Below are positions 8,523-17,357 of a DNA stretch of 64,000 nucleotides, one piece after another. The DNA is taken from positions 1 through 64,000 of the forward strand of contig NZ_AMQY01000023.1 in the NCBI RefSeq assembly GCF_000334215.1. Reading direction: 5' to 3'. The DNA comes from Vreelandella jeotgali Hwa. GTDB taxonomy: Bacteria; Pseudomonadota; Gammaproteobacteria; Pseudomonadales; Halomonadaceae. The position numbers were made by a program, and so were the translations under genes. A model generated the notes under the pieces. It did no database searches and was not told where the DNA came from. It saw nothing but the letters and a program-made list of their open reading frames with translations. Position 1 is the stretch's first letter, and the number at the start of each line of letters is the position of its first letter.

Positions 8523-9287
8523 ATGACAAAACGACTCACCCTTTCGATGCTTACCCTGGCCGTTGCAACCGCCACCGCTGCTCAGGCGCAGGCCGACGAT
8601 ACGATCCGTATCGGTGTGGACGTCCCCTACGAGCCGATGGAATTCCGTACCGCCGAAGGCGAGCTCACCGGTTTCGATATTGAGCTGGGTAACGCCATGT
8701 GCGCCGAGATGAACCGGGAATGCGAATGGGTCGTACAAGGCTGGGACGGCATCATTCCGGGACTCATGGCGCGCAAGTACGATGCCATCATGTCGTCGAT
8801 GACCATCAACGACAAACGCCGCAAAAAAGTGCTGTTCTCCGATCCGTATTTCACCCCGCCTTCGGCCTGGTTCATCCCGTCGTCCAGCGATCTTGACGAG
8901 CCTTCGAAGGAATCCCTGGACGGCCTGAGCGTCGGCGTCCAGCGCGGCACCCTCCAGGATAACTACGCCACCGACATGTACGGCGATATCGCCGATATCA
9001 ACCGCTACTCCACCGCCGACGACATGGTGCTGGATATGGAGTCGGAGCGCCTGGATATCGTCTTTCTGGACTACCCCGTGGGCCAGTCAACGCTGCTGGA
9101 AAGCGACAACCGCGACTACGAAGTGGTCGGCGACATGATCACCGAGCCGAAAAAATACTTCGGCGACGGCTTCGGCATGGCCTTCCGCCAGCGCAACGAG
9201 GATCTCGCCGCTGCCTTCAACCAGGCACTGGACACGCTGCAGGAAAACGGCACCTACGACGACATCAAGGCACGCTATTTCGAGTAA
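8523..9287 (+). CDS. aotJ: Arginine/ornithine-type ABC importer, periplasmic binding protein
   Basis: This 254-aa protein belongs to family 3 solute-binding proteins. A typical Sec signal peptide (MTKRLTLSMLTLAVATATAAQA) is followed by DDTIRIGVDVPYEPMEF, the start of the mature lobe. The motif GFDIELGNAMCAEM near residue 54 and the central LMARKYDAIMSSMTI segment are characteristic. It delivers substrate to the two permeases encoded upstream. The start at 8523 is preferred because GGAG lies about 6 bases before it; ATGs further upstream would add residues before the signal peptide. It ends in a strong terminator. Substrate preference for basic amino acids is inferred from astE and the importer operon. 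Confidence 0.88.
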   Translation: MTKRLTLSMLTLAVATATAAQAQADDTIRIGVDVPYEPMEFRTAEGELTGFDIELGNAMCAEMNRECEWVVQGWDGIIPGLMARKYDAIMSSMTINDKRRKKVLFSDPYFTPPSAWFIPSSSDLDEPSKESLDGLSVGVQRGTLQDNYATDMYGDIADINRYSTADDMVLDMESERLDIVFLDYPVGQSTLLESDNRDYEVVGDMITEPKKYFGDGFGMAFRQRNEDLAAAFNQALDTLQENGTYDDIKARYFE

Positions 9288-9365
9288 CCGGCAACGCCGG
9301 GTCACCCTCATGCCGTTGACCCGGCGCTGAGGGGCTTTTGCCCCAACCACAGGCAAAGGCCAATG

Positions 9366-9402
9366 AAACGCCCGGTAGCAGGCTGGCTACCGGGCGTTTT
9401 TT
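9366..9402 (+). terminator. Rho-independent terminator after the binding-protein gene
   Basis: A 14-bp perfect stem (9366-9379 with 9386-9399), loop AGGCTG, with a T run to 9402. The A run on the other side means it could also stop minus-strand transcription from purK. Confidence 0.93.
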
Positions 9403-9456
9403 GATCCGGCTCTCCTTCTGTTCCAGCTCTGCAACTTTCTGCTCCAGCTCGGCAAA

Positions 9457-10572
9457 TTACGGCAAAAAGCTGAACATCGGCTCGGGGGCATCGGGCAGCA
9501 GCGCGGCACAGGCCTCGAGTTTGCGCGCCAGCTCGGCATGATCGCGTGCCACCACGTTGACGTGCCCCAGCTTGCGCCCGGCGCGTTCCGACTTGCCGTA
9601 GCGGTGCAGATGCACGTCAGCCTGGCCCAGCAACCGGCTGCTGTCCGGCTCCCGGGCGATCACGTTGGCCATGCAGGTGGTCGCCACCGCGGCGGTTTCG
9701 CCCAGCGGCAGCCCCTGAACGGCGCGCAGATGGTTTTCAAACTGGCTGGTTACCGCGCCGTCCATGGTCCAGTGCCCGGAGTTGTGCACCCGGGGCGCCA
9801 TCTCGTTGGCCAGCAGCTTACCGTCACGGGTCTGAAACAGCTCCAGCGCCAGGACGCCAACGTAGTCCAGCTCATCGAGCAACGCGCGGATATAATCGTC
9901 TGCGGTTTGCTGTACGGTCGCGTCAAGATCGGGCAGCGGCGCTACCGAATAGCGCAGAATGCCGTCGACGTGCTGGTTTTCCGCCATGGGATAAAACTGC
10001 ACCGCGCCGTCGCGGCCGCGTACGGCGATGATGGAAACCTCGCGGACAAAATCCACGAACGCCTCCACAACCAGCTGCTCGTGGCCGATATCCGCCCAGG
10101 CGTCGCCGGCGGCGTCAGGCGTCCGGAGTACCGCCTGCCCCTTGCCGTCGTAGCCCTCGGTCGCGGACTTCGCCACCACCGGGCAGCCCAGCGTCTGCGC
10201 GGCGTCCGCCAGCTCGGCGGCGCTGGTCACCACCCGGTAGTCGGGCGTGGGGATACCCAGCCGGTCGAACAGCGCTTTTTCCTTCACCCGGTTCTGACAC
10301 ACGGCAATGGCACGGCTGCTCGGATACACCGGGCGATGCGCCTCGATCTCGCGGATCAGCGACACGGGAAGATGCTCGAACTCATGCGTTACCACGTCCA
10401 CGCGTTCGAGAAACTCGTTCAGCCGGCGGTTGTGCGGATCGCTGATAATCTCACCGAGATCCGCACTGTGGCTGCCGGTGGTGTCCAGGAAGGTAAAGCG
10501 GCTGCCCAGCGGATAGCCCGCAAGCGCCAGCATCTGCCCGAGTTGGCCGGCGCCAAGTATGCCCACATTCAT
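9457..10572 (-). CDS. purK: 5-(carboxyamino)imidazole ribonucleotide synthase
   Basis: PurK is an ATP-grasp enzyme of purine synthesis; it carboxylates AIR to N5-CAIR using ATP and bicarbonate. The 371-aa protein begins MNVGILGAGQLGQML, has the preATP-grasp domain, then ATP-grasp elements GCPVVAKSATEGYDGKGQ and VVEAFVDFVREVSI, and ends with the APRVHNSGHWT motif and C-terminal domain. The start at 10572 follows GGGAGG 7 bases upstream; the open frame extends further upstream without family similarity. Its partner purE is 5.6 kb away on the same strand, separated by a TRAP transporter and lhgO, whereas purE and purK are commonly adjacent. Confidence 0.94.
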   Translation of the reverse strand: MNVGILGAGQLGQMLALAGYPLGSRFTFLDTTGSHSADLGEIISDPHNRRLNEFLERVDVVTHEFEHLPVSLIREIEAHRPVYPSSRAIAVCQNRVKEKALFDRLGIPTPDYRVVTSAAELADAAQTLGCPVVAKSATEGYDGKGQAVLRTPDAAGDAWADIGHEQLVVEAFVDFVREVSIIAVRGRDGAVQFYPMAENQHVDGILRYSVAPLPDLDATVQQTADDYIRALLDELDYVGVLALELFQTRDGKLLANEMAPRVHNSGHWTMDGAVTSQFENHLRAVQGLPLGETAAVATTCMANVIAREPDSSRLLGQADVHLHRYGKSERAGRKLGHVNVVARDHAELARKLEACAALLPDAPEPMFSFLP

Positions 10573-10805
10573 GTCAAACCTCCCATGTCGAATCTCCGGA
10601 AAATACGTCAGAAAACGCGCCGCCAGGGCGCCTGGGGAAAAGCATGCCGGACACACACGCCAGCTAGGCGTGCAATGCCGATAACAACAGCGTGCAGCTG
10701 ACGGGCAGGATCTGCTCAACCCCGGCACTGCCGGGGATTATGGCACGTTGACCAGGCGCGGGAAAACGCGTCCGGGCAGCATACACCGGCGCCTGTAGAG
10801 CTGGC

Positions 10806-12812
10806 TCAGGTAGCAGGCAACGACTCGCGCCGACTGGCCAGCCAGTTGCCGACCATCAGCACCACGATTAGCGCCGTGCCGGCCACCTCGGCCGTCAGAT
10901 CGGGATAAAACACGCCGACAATGCCGGGCAGCAGCATCAGGCGCGTTATCGCCGATAAGCGGGTGAACAGATAGCCCTCCAGCGAGGCGGCAAACGCACC
11001 CAGCGCCAGAAGCCCGCCCACTGCGCTCCAGACCACCAGCGCCACCGGGCCGCCCACGATAATCTCGGGGTTGTACACCATGAACAGCGGCACCAGGTAC
11101 AGCCCCTTGGCAAACTTCCACGCCTGGAAACTCGTGGGCATGGGTTTGGAGCCGGCAATCGCCGACCCGGCGAAGCCGGCCAGCGCTATTGGCGGCGTCA
11201 CGTTGGAGTCCTGCGAATACCAGAACACCACCAGATGCGCGATCAACAGAGGCACGCCAAACTCGTTGGACAGCGCCGGCCCTACCAGCACAATCAGCAC
11301 GATGTAGCTGGCGGTGACCGGTAGCCCCATGCCCAGCACCAGGCTCGCCAACACCACCAGCACCAGCGCCAGCAGCAGATGGCCACCGGACAGGGTAATC
11401 ATCATCGACGAAAACTTGAGCCCCAGCCCCGTCAGACCTACCACGCCGACGATAATCCCCGCCACCGCACAGGCCATGGACACCGAGACGGCATTGCGCG
11501 CGCCGAGCTCCAGCCCCTGGAGCAGACGAATCAGCCCGCCGCGAATCGCCCGATACAGACGCGGCGCGGTCACCGGCTCGCCGCGCCGGGGGCCAACAAA
11601 CCAGAACCACACCGCAAAGCGCAACACCGCCACGGAGATGATGGTCACAATCGCGTAGTAGCCCACGCGCATGGGTGACATATTCATGACCAGCAACCAT
11701 ACCAGCACCGCCAGCGGCAGCAGGAAATGCCAGCCGGTCGCCATCACATCGCGCACCTTGGGCAGCTTGTCGCTGGCCATGCCCTGCATGCCCTGCTTCA
11801 GCGCAATAATATGGACAAAAAGATAGACGGTGCCGAAATACATCACCGCCGGCAGAATGCTGACCTTGACCACATCGAGATAAGGCATCCGGGTATATTC
11901 GGCGATCAGAAAGGCCCCGGCCCCCATCAGCGGCGGCATGATCTGACCGCCGGTGGACGCAGCCGCTTCAATGCCCCCCGCCTGCTCGGGTTTGTAACCC
12001 AGGCGTTTCATCAGCGGGATAGTAAAGGCGCCGGTAGTCACGACGTTGGCCAGGGCGCTGCCGGAAATCGACCCCATACCCGCCGACGCGATGACCGCCG
12101 CCTTGGCCGGCCCGCCGCGCTGGCGACCGGTCGCCGCATAGGCCAGGTCGATGAAAAACTGGCCGGCGCCGGTGATTTCCAGAAAAGCGCCAAACAGCAC
12201 AAAGATGAAAATATAGGTGGCGGCCACTCCCATGGGCAGACCGAAGATGCCCTCCTGCCCCAGATACAGCTGGCCCACCAGCCGGTCGATGTTGTAGCCG
12301 CGATGCTCAAGCACCCCGGGCAGGAACTGTCCCAGCCACGGCAGATCGCCGCGCGGCCCCGCCAGAGCATAGAGAATGGCGATAATACCGATGGCGGTCA
12401 TGCCCAGTCCCACGGCACGCCGACTGGCTTCCAGCACGGTGATAGTGGCAATGCAGCCAATCACGATGTCGGTCTGCGTCCAGAAGCCGGCGCGCTGAAA
12501 AATGGCGTCCAGGTTGAAAACCAGGTAGCCGCCGGTTATCACCGCACCGGCAAAAAACGCCAGATCCAGCGCCCCGCCGAACAGCCCGCGTTTGCGCCCG
12601 GGGCCGAATACGGGAAGCATCAGAAAAGCCAGCATCATGATAAACGCCAGATGGATGCTGCGCTGATAGAAAAGCCCCAGCGGCTCGATACCGGCGGCGT
12701 ACAGCTGAAACAGCGACAGCGCGATGGCGACCAGGCTGATCAGCCAGAGCATCGGGCGGGAATGATCGGCCTGGCTACCGGGAATGACGGGAGATTCAGC
12801 CGTTTCGCTCAT
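10806..12812 (-). CDS. TRAP transporter permease, fused 4TM/12TM subunit
   Basis: This 668-aa inner-membrane protein fuses the small (DctQ-like) and large (DctM-like) TRAP subunits, the normal form in TAXI-type systems. The first third (about 25-190) holds the small-subunit-like helices. The large-subunit core follows, with GMGSISGSALANVVTTGAFTI and EAAASTGGQIMPPLMGAGAF in part visible near residues 245-300. The transporter would use the sodium gradient to import an organic acid captured by the binding protein encoded upstream. A gap of about 110 bases separates it from the DUF1850 gene, and no strong ribosome site is seen. The substrate is unknown; the neighbouring lhgO suggests a C5 dicarboxylate. 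Confidence 0.9.
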   Translation of the reverse strand: MSETAESPVIPGSQADHSRPMLWLISLVAIALSLFQLYAAGIEPLGLFYQRSIHLAFIMMLAFLMLPVFGPGRKRGLFGGALDLAFFAGAVITGGYLVFNLDAIFQRAGFWTQTDIVIGCIATITVLEASRRAVGLGMTAIGIIAILYALAGPRGDLPWLGQFLPGVLEHRGYNIDRLVGQLYLGQEGIFGLPMGVAATYIFIFVLFGAFLEITGAGQFFIDLAYAATGRQRGGPAKAAVIASAGMGSISGSALANVVTTGAFTIPLMKRLGYKPEQAGGIEAAASTGGQIMPPLMGAGAFLIAEYTRMPYLDVVKVSILPAVMYFGTVYLFVHIIALKQGMQGMASDKLPKVRDVMATGWHFLLPLAVLVWLLVMNMSPMRVGYYAIVTIISVAVLRFAVWFWFVGPRRGEPVTAPRLYRAIRGGLIRLLQGLELGARNAVSVSMACAVAGIIVGVVGLTGLGLKFSSMMITLSGGHLLLALVLVVLASLVLGMGLPVTASYIVLIVLVGPALSNEFGVPLLIAHLVVFWYSQDSNVTPPIALAGFAGSAIAGSKPMPTSFQAWKFAKGLYLVPLFMVYNPEIIVGGPVALVVWSAVGGLLALGAFAASLEGYLFTRLSAITRLMLLPGIVGVFYPDLTAEVAGTALIVVLMVGNWLASRRESLPAT

Positions 12813-12922
12813 GGGGATATTCTCGTTGTTGGGGCATGGTCATGGCGCCGGGGGCTGCTGCCGGTCCATGAGGTGTGCCAATCCGACTGCCGTGTGCGGC
12901 AGCCGGGGAGCGTGGAGAGACG

Positions 12923-13537
12923 TCAGGGATCAGCGGGGTCGCGCTCAATCAGCTGAACCGTCACGGCACGGTCGGCAGCGGTATCGCTGAGCGAGATCGG
13001 GGTCATGTCGGCATCGCCGGAACGAGGAAGCTGCACCGGCAGGCCACGCTGTCGAGCGCGCTGCACCAGGGTTTCCAGCTCGGGCGTGCCGCGGCTTATC
13101 AGCCGATGATTTACTGCCGGGCCGCCCACTCTGAGCCGGTAACGATTACCCGGCACCGGCTCGTCGATGTCCTCGATCCAGTAGCCGCCGTGCCCGTCGG
13201 AGCGCTGCCGACCCCGGCCGGGGATATGATCGAGCCCCGCGGCAAAGTCCGGCAGGTGGCTGCGTTCGAGCACCATTCGGCCGTTGCGGTTGCGATAGCA
13301 GTCGTTCACGGTGAAACCTTCCACCGAATGATTCCACGCCATGCACCAGCCCGCACTCGGCGGCATCGGCACGCTCACCAGCGGTTCGCCGTCGGCTTGC
13401 ACCACCTGAAGCCACCAGCGCAGGGGCACGTCATCGGCCTGGGCCGCGCCGGCCCCGGGTATGGCAACGATCAGAAACAGCAGCGAGGCGAGCCGCAAAG
13501 CTCGCCTCAACATGATGGCCGTATGGATGACTGTCAT
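12923..13537 (-). CDS. DUF1850 domain protein of the TAXI transporter operon
   Basis: This 204-aa protein starts with a hydrophobic segment (about residues 12-32, SLLFLIVAIPGAGAA), so it is probably exported or membrane-anchored. The DUF1850 pattern is visible as WNHSVEGFTVNDCY near residues 68-81, RSHLPDFAAGL, and GGYWIEDIDE. DUF1850 genes are often found between TAXI binding proteins and their permeases, as here, so an accessory role in the transporter is likely but unproven. It begins 15 bases after the binding-protein stop. A second in-frame ATG at residue 9 is an alternative start. Confidence 0.8.
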   Translation of the reverse strand: MTVIHTAIMLRRALRLASLLFLIVAIPGAGAAQADDVPLRWWLQVVQADGEPLVSVPMPPSAGWCMAWNHSVEGFTVNDCYRNRNGRMVLERSHLPDFAAGLDHIPGRGRQRSDGHGGYWIEDIDEPVPGNRYRLRVGGPAVNHRLISRGTPELETLVQRARQRGLPVQLPRSGDADMTPISLSDTAADRAVTVQLIERDPADP

Positions 13538-13552
13538 GCCGCGCTACCCGCG

Positions 13553-14515
13553 TTAGCGGCGCTGCTTTTCGGCCACGTCGGCGTCGACTTCTTCATAGTA
13601 GCGAAGCGCCCCCGCCTGGAAGGGAATCGGCGTGGAGTCGACGCTGAACTCGACGGTGGTGTCGTTGGCCGCCGGATGAATGTCGATCAGCTCGTCGGTA
13701 TGTTCAAACAGCAGCCGGGTGATTTTGTAGGCCACCTCGTCATCCATCTCGCTGCTGGCCACCAGCACGTTGGGCACGCCGATGGTCTGCACCGCCTCGT
13801 CCATGCCTTCGTACATCCCGGCACGCAGCTCGTAGGGCGCAAATACCGGCTCTTCTTCCAGAGCGTTGCTGACTTCCTCGTCGCTCAGACCGACCAGACG
13901 CACGTCGCGGGTGGTCGCCAGGTTGAGGATGGAGCTGGTGGGAGGGCCCACACTCCAGAAGCCGGCGTCGATATCGTCATCGCGAATCGCATCCGCCGTT
14001 TCGTTGAAGTTCAGCCGCCGTGGCTCGAAGTCGTCGTAATCGATGCCGTTGGCATCGAGCAGTGCCCGGACGTTGAGCTCGGTGCCGCTGCCCGGCGCGC
14101 CGACCGATACCGTCTTGCCTTCAAGGTCATCCAGTGAGTCGATATCGGAATCGTCCATGGTGACCAGCTGCACGGCGTTGGGGTAGATCGACGCCAGAGC
14201 GCGGACGTTGTCCAGCTGGCGGTTTTCAAAATCCTCGGTGCCGTTATAGGCCTGGTAGACGGTGTCCGCCAGCGCCAGCGCCACGTCGGAATCGCCGCGC
14301 CAGACCAGCCCCATGTTTTCCACCGAGGCGCCGGTGACCTCGGCGACGGCTTCATAGCCGTCCAGGTGCTTGTTGATCAGCTCGGCCAGCCCGCCGCCGT
14401 AGGGATAGTAGGTCCCGCCGGTACCGCCGGTGGCAATGGACAGCTGTTGATCGGCTCCGGCCAGCGGAGCGGTCATGATGGCGGTAGCCGCCAGCGCGTA
14501 GGGAAGAACTCGCAT
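13553..14515 (-). CDS. TAXI-family TRAP transporter solute-binding protein
   Basis: This 320-aa periplasmic protein has a short signal peptide (MRVLPYALAATAIMTAPLAG) and the TAXI hallmark QQLSIATGGTGGTYYPYGG just after it. Further typical segments are VTGASVENMGLVWRG near residue 60 and GAPGSGTELNVRALL near residue 140. It binds the substrate for the fused permease encoded downstream. The start is supported by GGAGG 6 bases upstream. Some characterised TAXI proteins bind glutamate or related dicarboxylates; the ligand here cannot be read from sequence. Confidence 0.9.
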   Translation of the reverse strand: MRVLPYALAATAIMTAPLAGADQQLSIATGGTGGTYYPYGGGLAELINKHLDGYEAVAEVTGASVENMGLVWRGDSDVALALADTVYQAYNGTEDFENRQLDNVRALASIYPNAVQLVTMDDSDIDSLDDLEGKTVSVGAPGSGTELNVRALLDANGIDYDDFEPRRLNFNETADAIRDDDIDAGFWSVGPPTSSILNLATTRDVRLVGLSDEEVSNALEEEPVFAPYELRAGMYEGMDEAVQTIGVPNVLVASSEMDDEVAYKITRLLFEHTDELIDIHPAANDTTVEFSVDSTPIPFQAGALRYYEEVDADVAEKQRR

Positions 14516-14973
14516 TGTGCGCCTCCAGTATTGTTAAGCTTTTGTTATAAAGGATTTTTTTATTAAAGGTGTTCTATCACAGCTTTGTTGTACAAACAGT
14601 GTTGTTGTAGAAGATGCTGCAGGGGCGTTTTTCTCAAGCGTGCCTTAGCGATTGTCAGTCAGGATGCAGCGGCAGGCAAGCCCCGGCGATCAGGCGTTTT
14701 CAGGGCCAGGTATTCGCCGCGATTTTTATTGGACTGCCCGACATGACCTCGTGCTTATCATCGACGATTCCAATTATTACCGATCCAAAACGCCAATGTC
14801 GATAAAATATCGAACATCGGCGGTCAACAGACACTCAAGAAGGTCCGGACGGGAAAAGGTCCGGACGGAAAAAGACCGGACAGGGTCAGCATGAACAGAA
14901 GAAACATGGATGGAAGAAGCATGGACGGAAGAAGAAGCAGTATAGAAAACGCACGGATAGAAACAGCGCTGTG
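14516..14973. other. 458-base spacer: AT-rich promoter region and degenerate purine-rich repeats
   Basis: No convincing gene is seen. The part next to the TAXI gene (14530-14610) is AT-rich and probably holds its promoter. At 14796-14817 there is an imperfect palindrome (ATGTCGATA, spacer AAA, TATCGAACAT). From 14838 to about 14935, purine-rich units repeat: three copies of a GGTCCGGACGGGAAAA-like unit, then two GAAGCATGGACG-like units. Confidence 0.5.
14838..14940 (+). repeat. Degenerate short tandem repeats
   Basis: AAGGTCCGGACGGGA at 14840, AAAGGTCCGGACGGAA at 14855 and AAAGACCGGACAGGGT at 14871 are successive variants. They are followed by ACATGGATGGAAGAAG and GCATGGACGGAAGAAG. They lie downstream of the minus-strand lhgO gene. 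Confidence 0.65.
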
Positions 14974-16173
14974 CTAGGCGTCGCCTGCCTGGCGCTTCAC
15001 CTGTTCCACGATATGAGCGCCGATGGGCAGCGCCGAGGTGGCCGCCGGAGACGGTGCGTTACCCACGTTGACGGTGCGAGGCGTATTGACGAATAGAAAG
15101 TCATCGACCAGCCGGCCGTCGCGGGTGACGGCCTGGGCACGCACGCCCGCCGGGCAGGGCTGAAGATCTTCCAGCGTGATCTCGGGACAATACTTCTGCA
15201 CCAGCGCCAGGTAGCCCTTCCGGTGCAGCGAGTTTTTCATCTCCACCAACCCGGACTTCAGGTTGGCCCGCAGCACCCCGCGAATCCCCGGATCGGCCAG
15301 CATAGCGGCCAGATCGCGCGGCGATATATCGCGCCAGCGGTACCCTTCGCGCTTGAGCGCCAGCACCGCATTGGGGCCCACGGTTATGCTGCCGTCGATC
15401 ATGGGCGTCAGGTGCACGCCGAGAAACGGCATCGACGGATCGGGAATGGGGTAGATCAAGTGGTTGACGACATCGGCGTGACGCTCGGCAAGCCGAAAAT
15501 ACTCCCCGCGAAACGGGCAGATACTGAACCCCGGCGTCTTGCCCAGCATCCGCACCACGCGATCCGCCATCAGCCCCGAACAGGTCACCAGATAGCGCGT
15601 GTTGAACTCATCCCGGCGGCTTCTGACCACCACTTCCTGGCGACGCTCGACAATATCGGTAACGTCGGTGTTATAGCGGATATCACCGCCCAGGCGTTCG
15701 AACTCGGCGGCCATGGCGCGGGCCACGGCCGCATAATCGACAATCCCGCTGGACGGCACAAGGATACCGCTGATGCCGCTAATTGCCGGCTCGCGTTCGC
15801 GCAGGGCGTCGGCTCCCAGCCACTCGCGCTCCAGGCCGTTGGCGCCGGTACGCTCCCACAGCATCCGCATGCGCTGAACTTCCGGCTCGTTGCAGGCTAC
15901 CAGCAGTTTGCCGCGTATCTCGTAGTCAACGCCGTGGGCGTCACAGAACTCGCGGGTAGCGCGATTGCCGGCCTGACAGAACTGCGCCTTGCGGCTGCCG
16001 GGCGGGTAATACACTCCGGCATGAATCACCCCGCTGTTGCGGCCCGTCTGGTGATATGCCGGCGCGGGTTCCTTCTCGACCAGCAGCATACGGCGGTCGG
16101 GGTAGGTCTGCTTGAGCTGCATGGCGGTAGACATCCCCAGGATGCCGCCGCCCAGAATAATAAAGTCGTACAT
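14974..16173 (-). CDS. lhgO: L-2-hydroxyglutarate dehydrogenase/oxidase
   Basis: This 399-aa FAD enzyme of the DAO family oxidises L-2-hydroxyglutarate to 2-oxoglutarate, feeding electrons to the membrane quinone pool. The FAD-binding motif IILGGGILGMSTAMQLK is at residues 4-20, followed by the LhgO-type RNSGVIHAGVYYPPGS (near 45-60) and FRGEYFRL and HLTPMIDGSITVGPNA in the substrate domain. The start at 16173 gives a normal-length protein; the open frame runs further up into purE. It begins 10 bases after the purE stop, so the two are probably cotranscribed. With the TAXI transporter just downstream, a C5 dicarboxylate uptake and oxidation unit is plausible. Confidence 0.92.
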   Translation of the reverse strand: MYDFIILGGGILGMSTAMQLKQTYPDRRMLLVEKEPAPAYHQTGRNSGVIHAGVYYPPGSRKAQFCQAGNRATREFCDAHGVDYEIRGKLLVACNEPEVQRMRMLWERTGANGLEREWLGADALREREPAISGISGILVPSSGIVDYAAVARAMAAEFERLGGDIRYNTDVTDIVERRQEVVVRSRRDEFNTRYLVTCSGLMADRVVRMLGKTPGFSICPFRGEYFRLAERHADVVNHLIYPIPDPSMPFLGVHLTPMIDGSITVGPNAVLALKREGYRWRDISPRDLAAMLADPGIRGVLRANLKSGLVEMKNSLHRKGYLALVQKYCPEITLEDLQPCPAGVRAQAVTRDGRLVDDFLFVNTPRTVNVGNAPSPAATSALPIGAHIVEQVKRQAGDA

Positions 16174-16183
16174 CAGCGGCCTG

Positions 16184-16738
16184 TCACGAACGCGGATCGG
16201 GATTATCGAGGACGGCGCGGGTCTGGTCGGCGCGGAACGCCTCGACGTTCTCGCGGACCCGGGCATCATTCAGCCCGATAACCTGGGCAGCCAGCAGCCC
16301 GGCGTTGGTCGCGCCGGACTTGCCGATGGCCAGGGTGCCCACGGCCACGCCGCCGGGCATCTGAGCGATGGAAAGCAGCGAATCCAGCCCCTTGAGCGCT
16401 TTGGATTCCACCGGCACGCCGAAGACCGGCAGCGGCGTCTGCGAGGCCACCATACCCGGCAGGTGCGCGGCACCGCCGGCCCCCGCGACAATGACCTCAA
16501 GGCCGCGACCGGCGGCATCCCGGGCATAGTCAAACAGCAGATCCGGCGTGCGATGCGCCGACACAACTCGGGTTTCACAGGCCACGCCCAGCCGTTCGAG
16601 CGTGGTAACGGCATGCTCCATCACCGGCCAGTCCGATTTTGATCCCATGATAACGCCGACAACCGGCCGGCTTTCCAACGTCGTGGCGTGGGTCTGCCCG
16701 GCTGCCGTGTTTGCGGCGTCTTTCCCCTGATCCGGCAT
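16184..16738 (-). CDS. purE: N5-carboxyaminoimidazole ribonucleotide mutase
   Basis: PurE converts N5-CAIR, the product of PurK, to CAIR in purine synthesis. The core motif [17 protein letters not shown] lies near residues 27-43, the conserved VVSAHRTPD follows, and [14 protein letters not shown] and [14 protein letters not shown] complete the active site. The 184-aa product has an N-terminal extension of about 25 residues compared with minimal PurE. The start at 16738 follows GGGAGG 7 bases upstream. It heads a minus-strand group purE-lhgO; purK is 5.6 kb downstream. Confidence 0.94.
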   Translation of the reverse strand: MPDQGKDAANTAAGQTHATTLESRPVVGVIMGSKSDWPVMEHAVTTLERLGVACETRVVSAHRTPDLLFDYARDAAGRGLEVIVAGAGGAAHLPGMVASQTPLPVFGVPVESKALKGLDSLLSIAQMPGGVAVGTLAIGKSGATNAGLLAAQVIGLNDARVRENVEAFRADQTRAVLDNPDPRS

Positions 16739-16930
16739 TGCTCGCCTCCCTCTCGATAGCGGCGGACCGCCCGAGCGCTTTCGACGAAAACGCCTCGGGC
16801 ACAAAAAATCAGTCTACCAGCCTGGCCCGGGCGGCGCGCAGCAAAAAGACGATTTTTCCCCGCTGGCATATTGAAAACCCGCCGCCCCGGCGTCATGGTT
16901 ACGGGTGCCATTTGTCATTACTGGAGCCTC

Positions 16931-17212
16931 ATGAGCACGGCCTCTTCGTCTGCCCAGGCAGAACTGACCGACCCTCCACGAACCGGCCCTGACGATTTTG
17001 ACGTCAGGGAATTGGAAAACCGCACGCGCCTGATGCGGCTCGTCACCCGCCTGATCGCCGTATCCGACCTCGGCAGCAGCGAGATTGCCCGTCGCGCCGG
17101 GCTGCCGGTACAGAAGGTCGGCGACCTGCTGGCCGGCCGCCTTGAGCACCTTCACGCCGATGAGCTCAACGTCCTGCACCGCACGCTGGAAACGGAGGCG
17201 CCACTGCGCTGA
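16931..17212 (+). CDS. Small XRE-family helix-turn-helix protein
   Basis: This 93-aa protein has a disordered N-terminal third and then an HTH domain. LMRLVTRLIAVSDLGSSEIA leads into the recognition region RRAGLPVQKVGDLLAGR, ending in a helix ELNVLHRTLETEA. It resembles the short XRE/HigA2-like proteins that act as regulators or antitoxins. No toxin-like gene is adjacent, so an antitoxin role has no support here. The ATG at 16931 follows GGAG by 5 bases. It is divergent from purE. Confidence 0.75.
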   Translation: MSTASSSAQAELTDPPRTGPDDFDVRELENRTRLMRLVTRLIAVSDLGSSEIARRAGLPVQKVGDLLAGRLEHLHADELNVLHRTLETEAPLR

Positions 17213-17294
17213 ATCATCGCGGCGGCGCACAACGCCGCCTGCTCGCCTACCGGACTGGAGTACGCAGCGACGCCACGGTGCTCACGCCCATGAG

Positions 17295-17351
17295 CCCCCG
17301 GCATGAAAACTCCGGCATAAACACTCCGGCATAAACACTCCGATATGAAAC
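17295..17351 (+). repeat. 14-bp tandem repeat, four copies
   Basis: The unit is ACTCCGGCATAAAC. Two exact copies (17309-17322 and 17323-17336) are flanked by diverged copies at 17295-17308 and 17337-17351. It lies between the XRE gene and its terminator. Confidence 0.9.
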
Positions 17352-17357
17352 CCGGCA

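Noticed and set aside
14614-14805. 63-aa open frame in the TAXI-lhgO spacer
   Set aside because: No ribosome site, no similarity, and skewed composition; treated as non-coding.
17295-17351. CRISPR array
   Set aside because: The 14-bp units are directly adjacent with no spacers.
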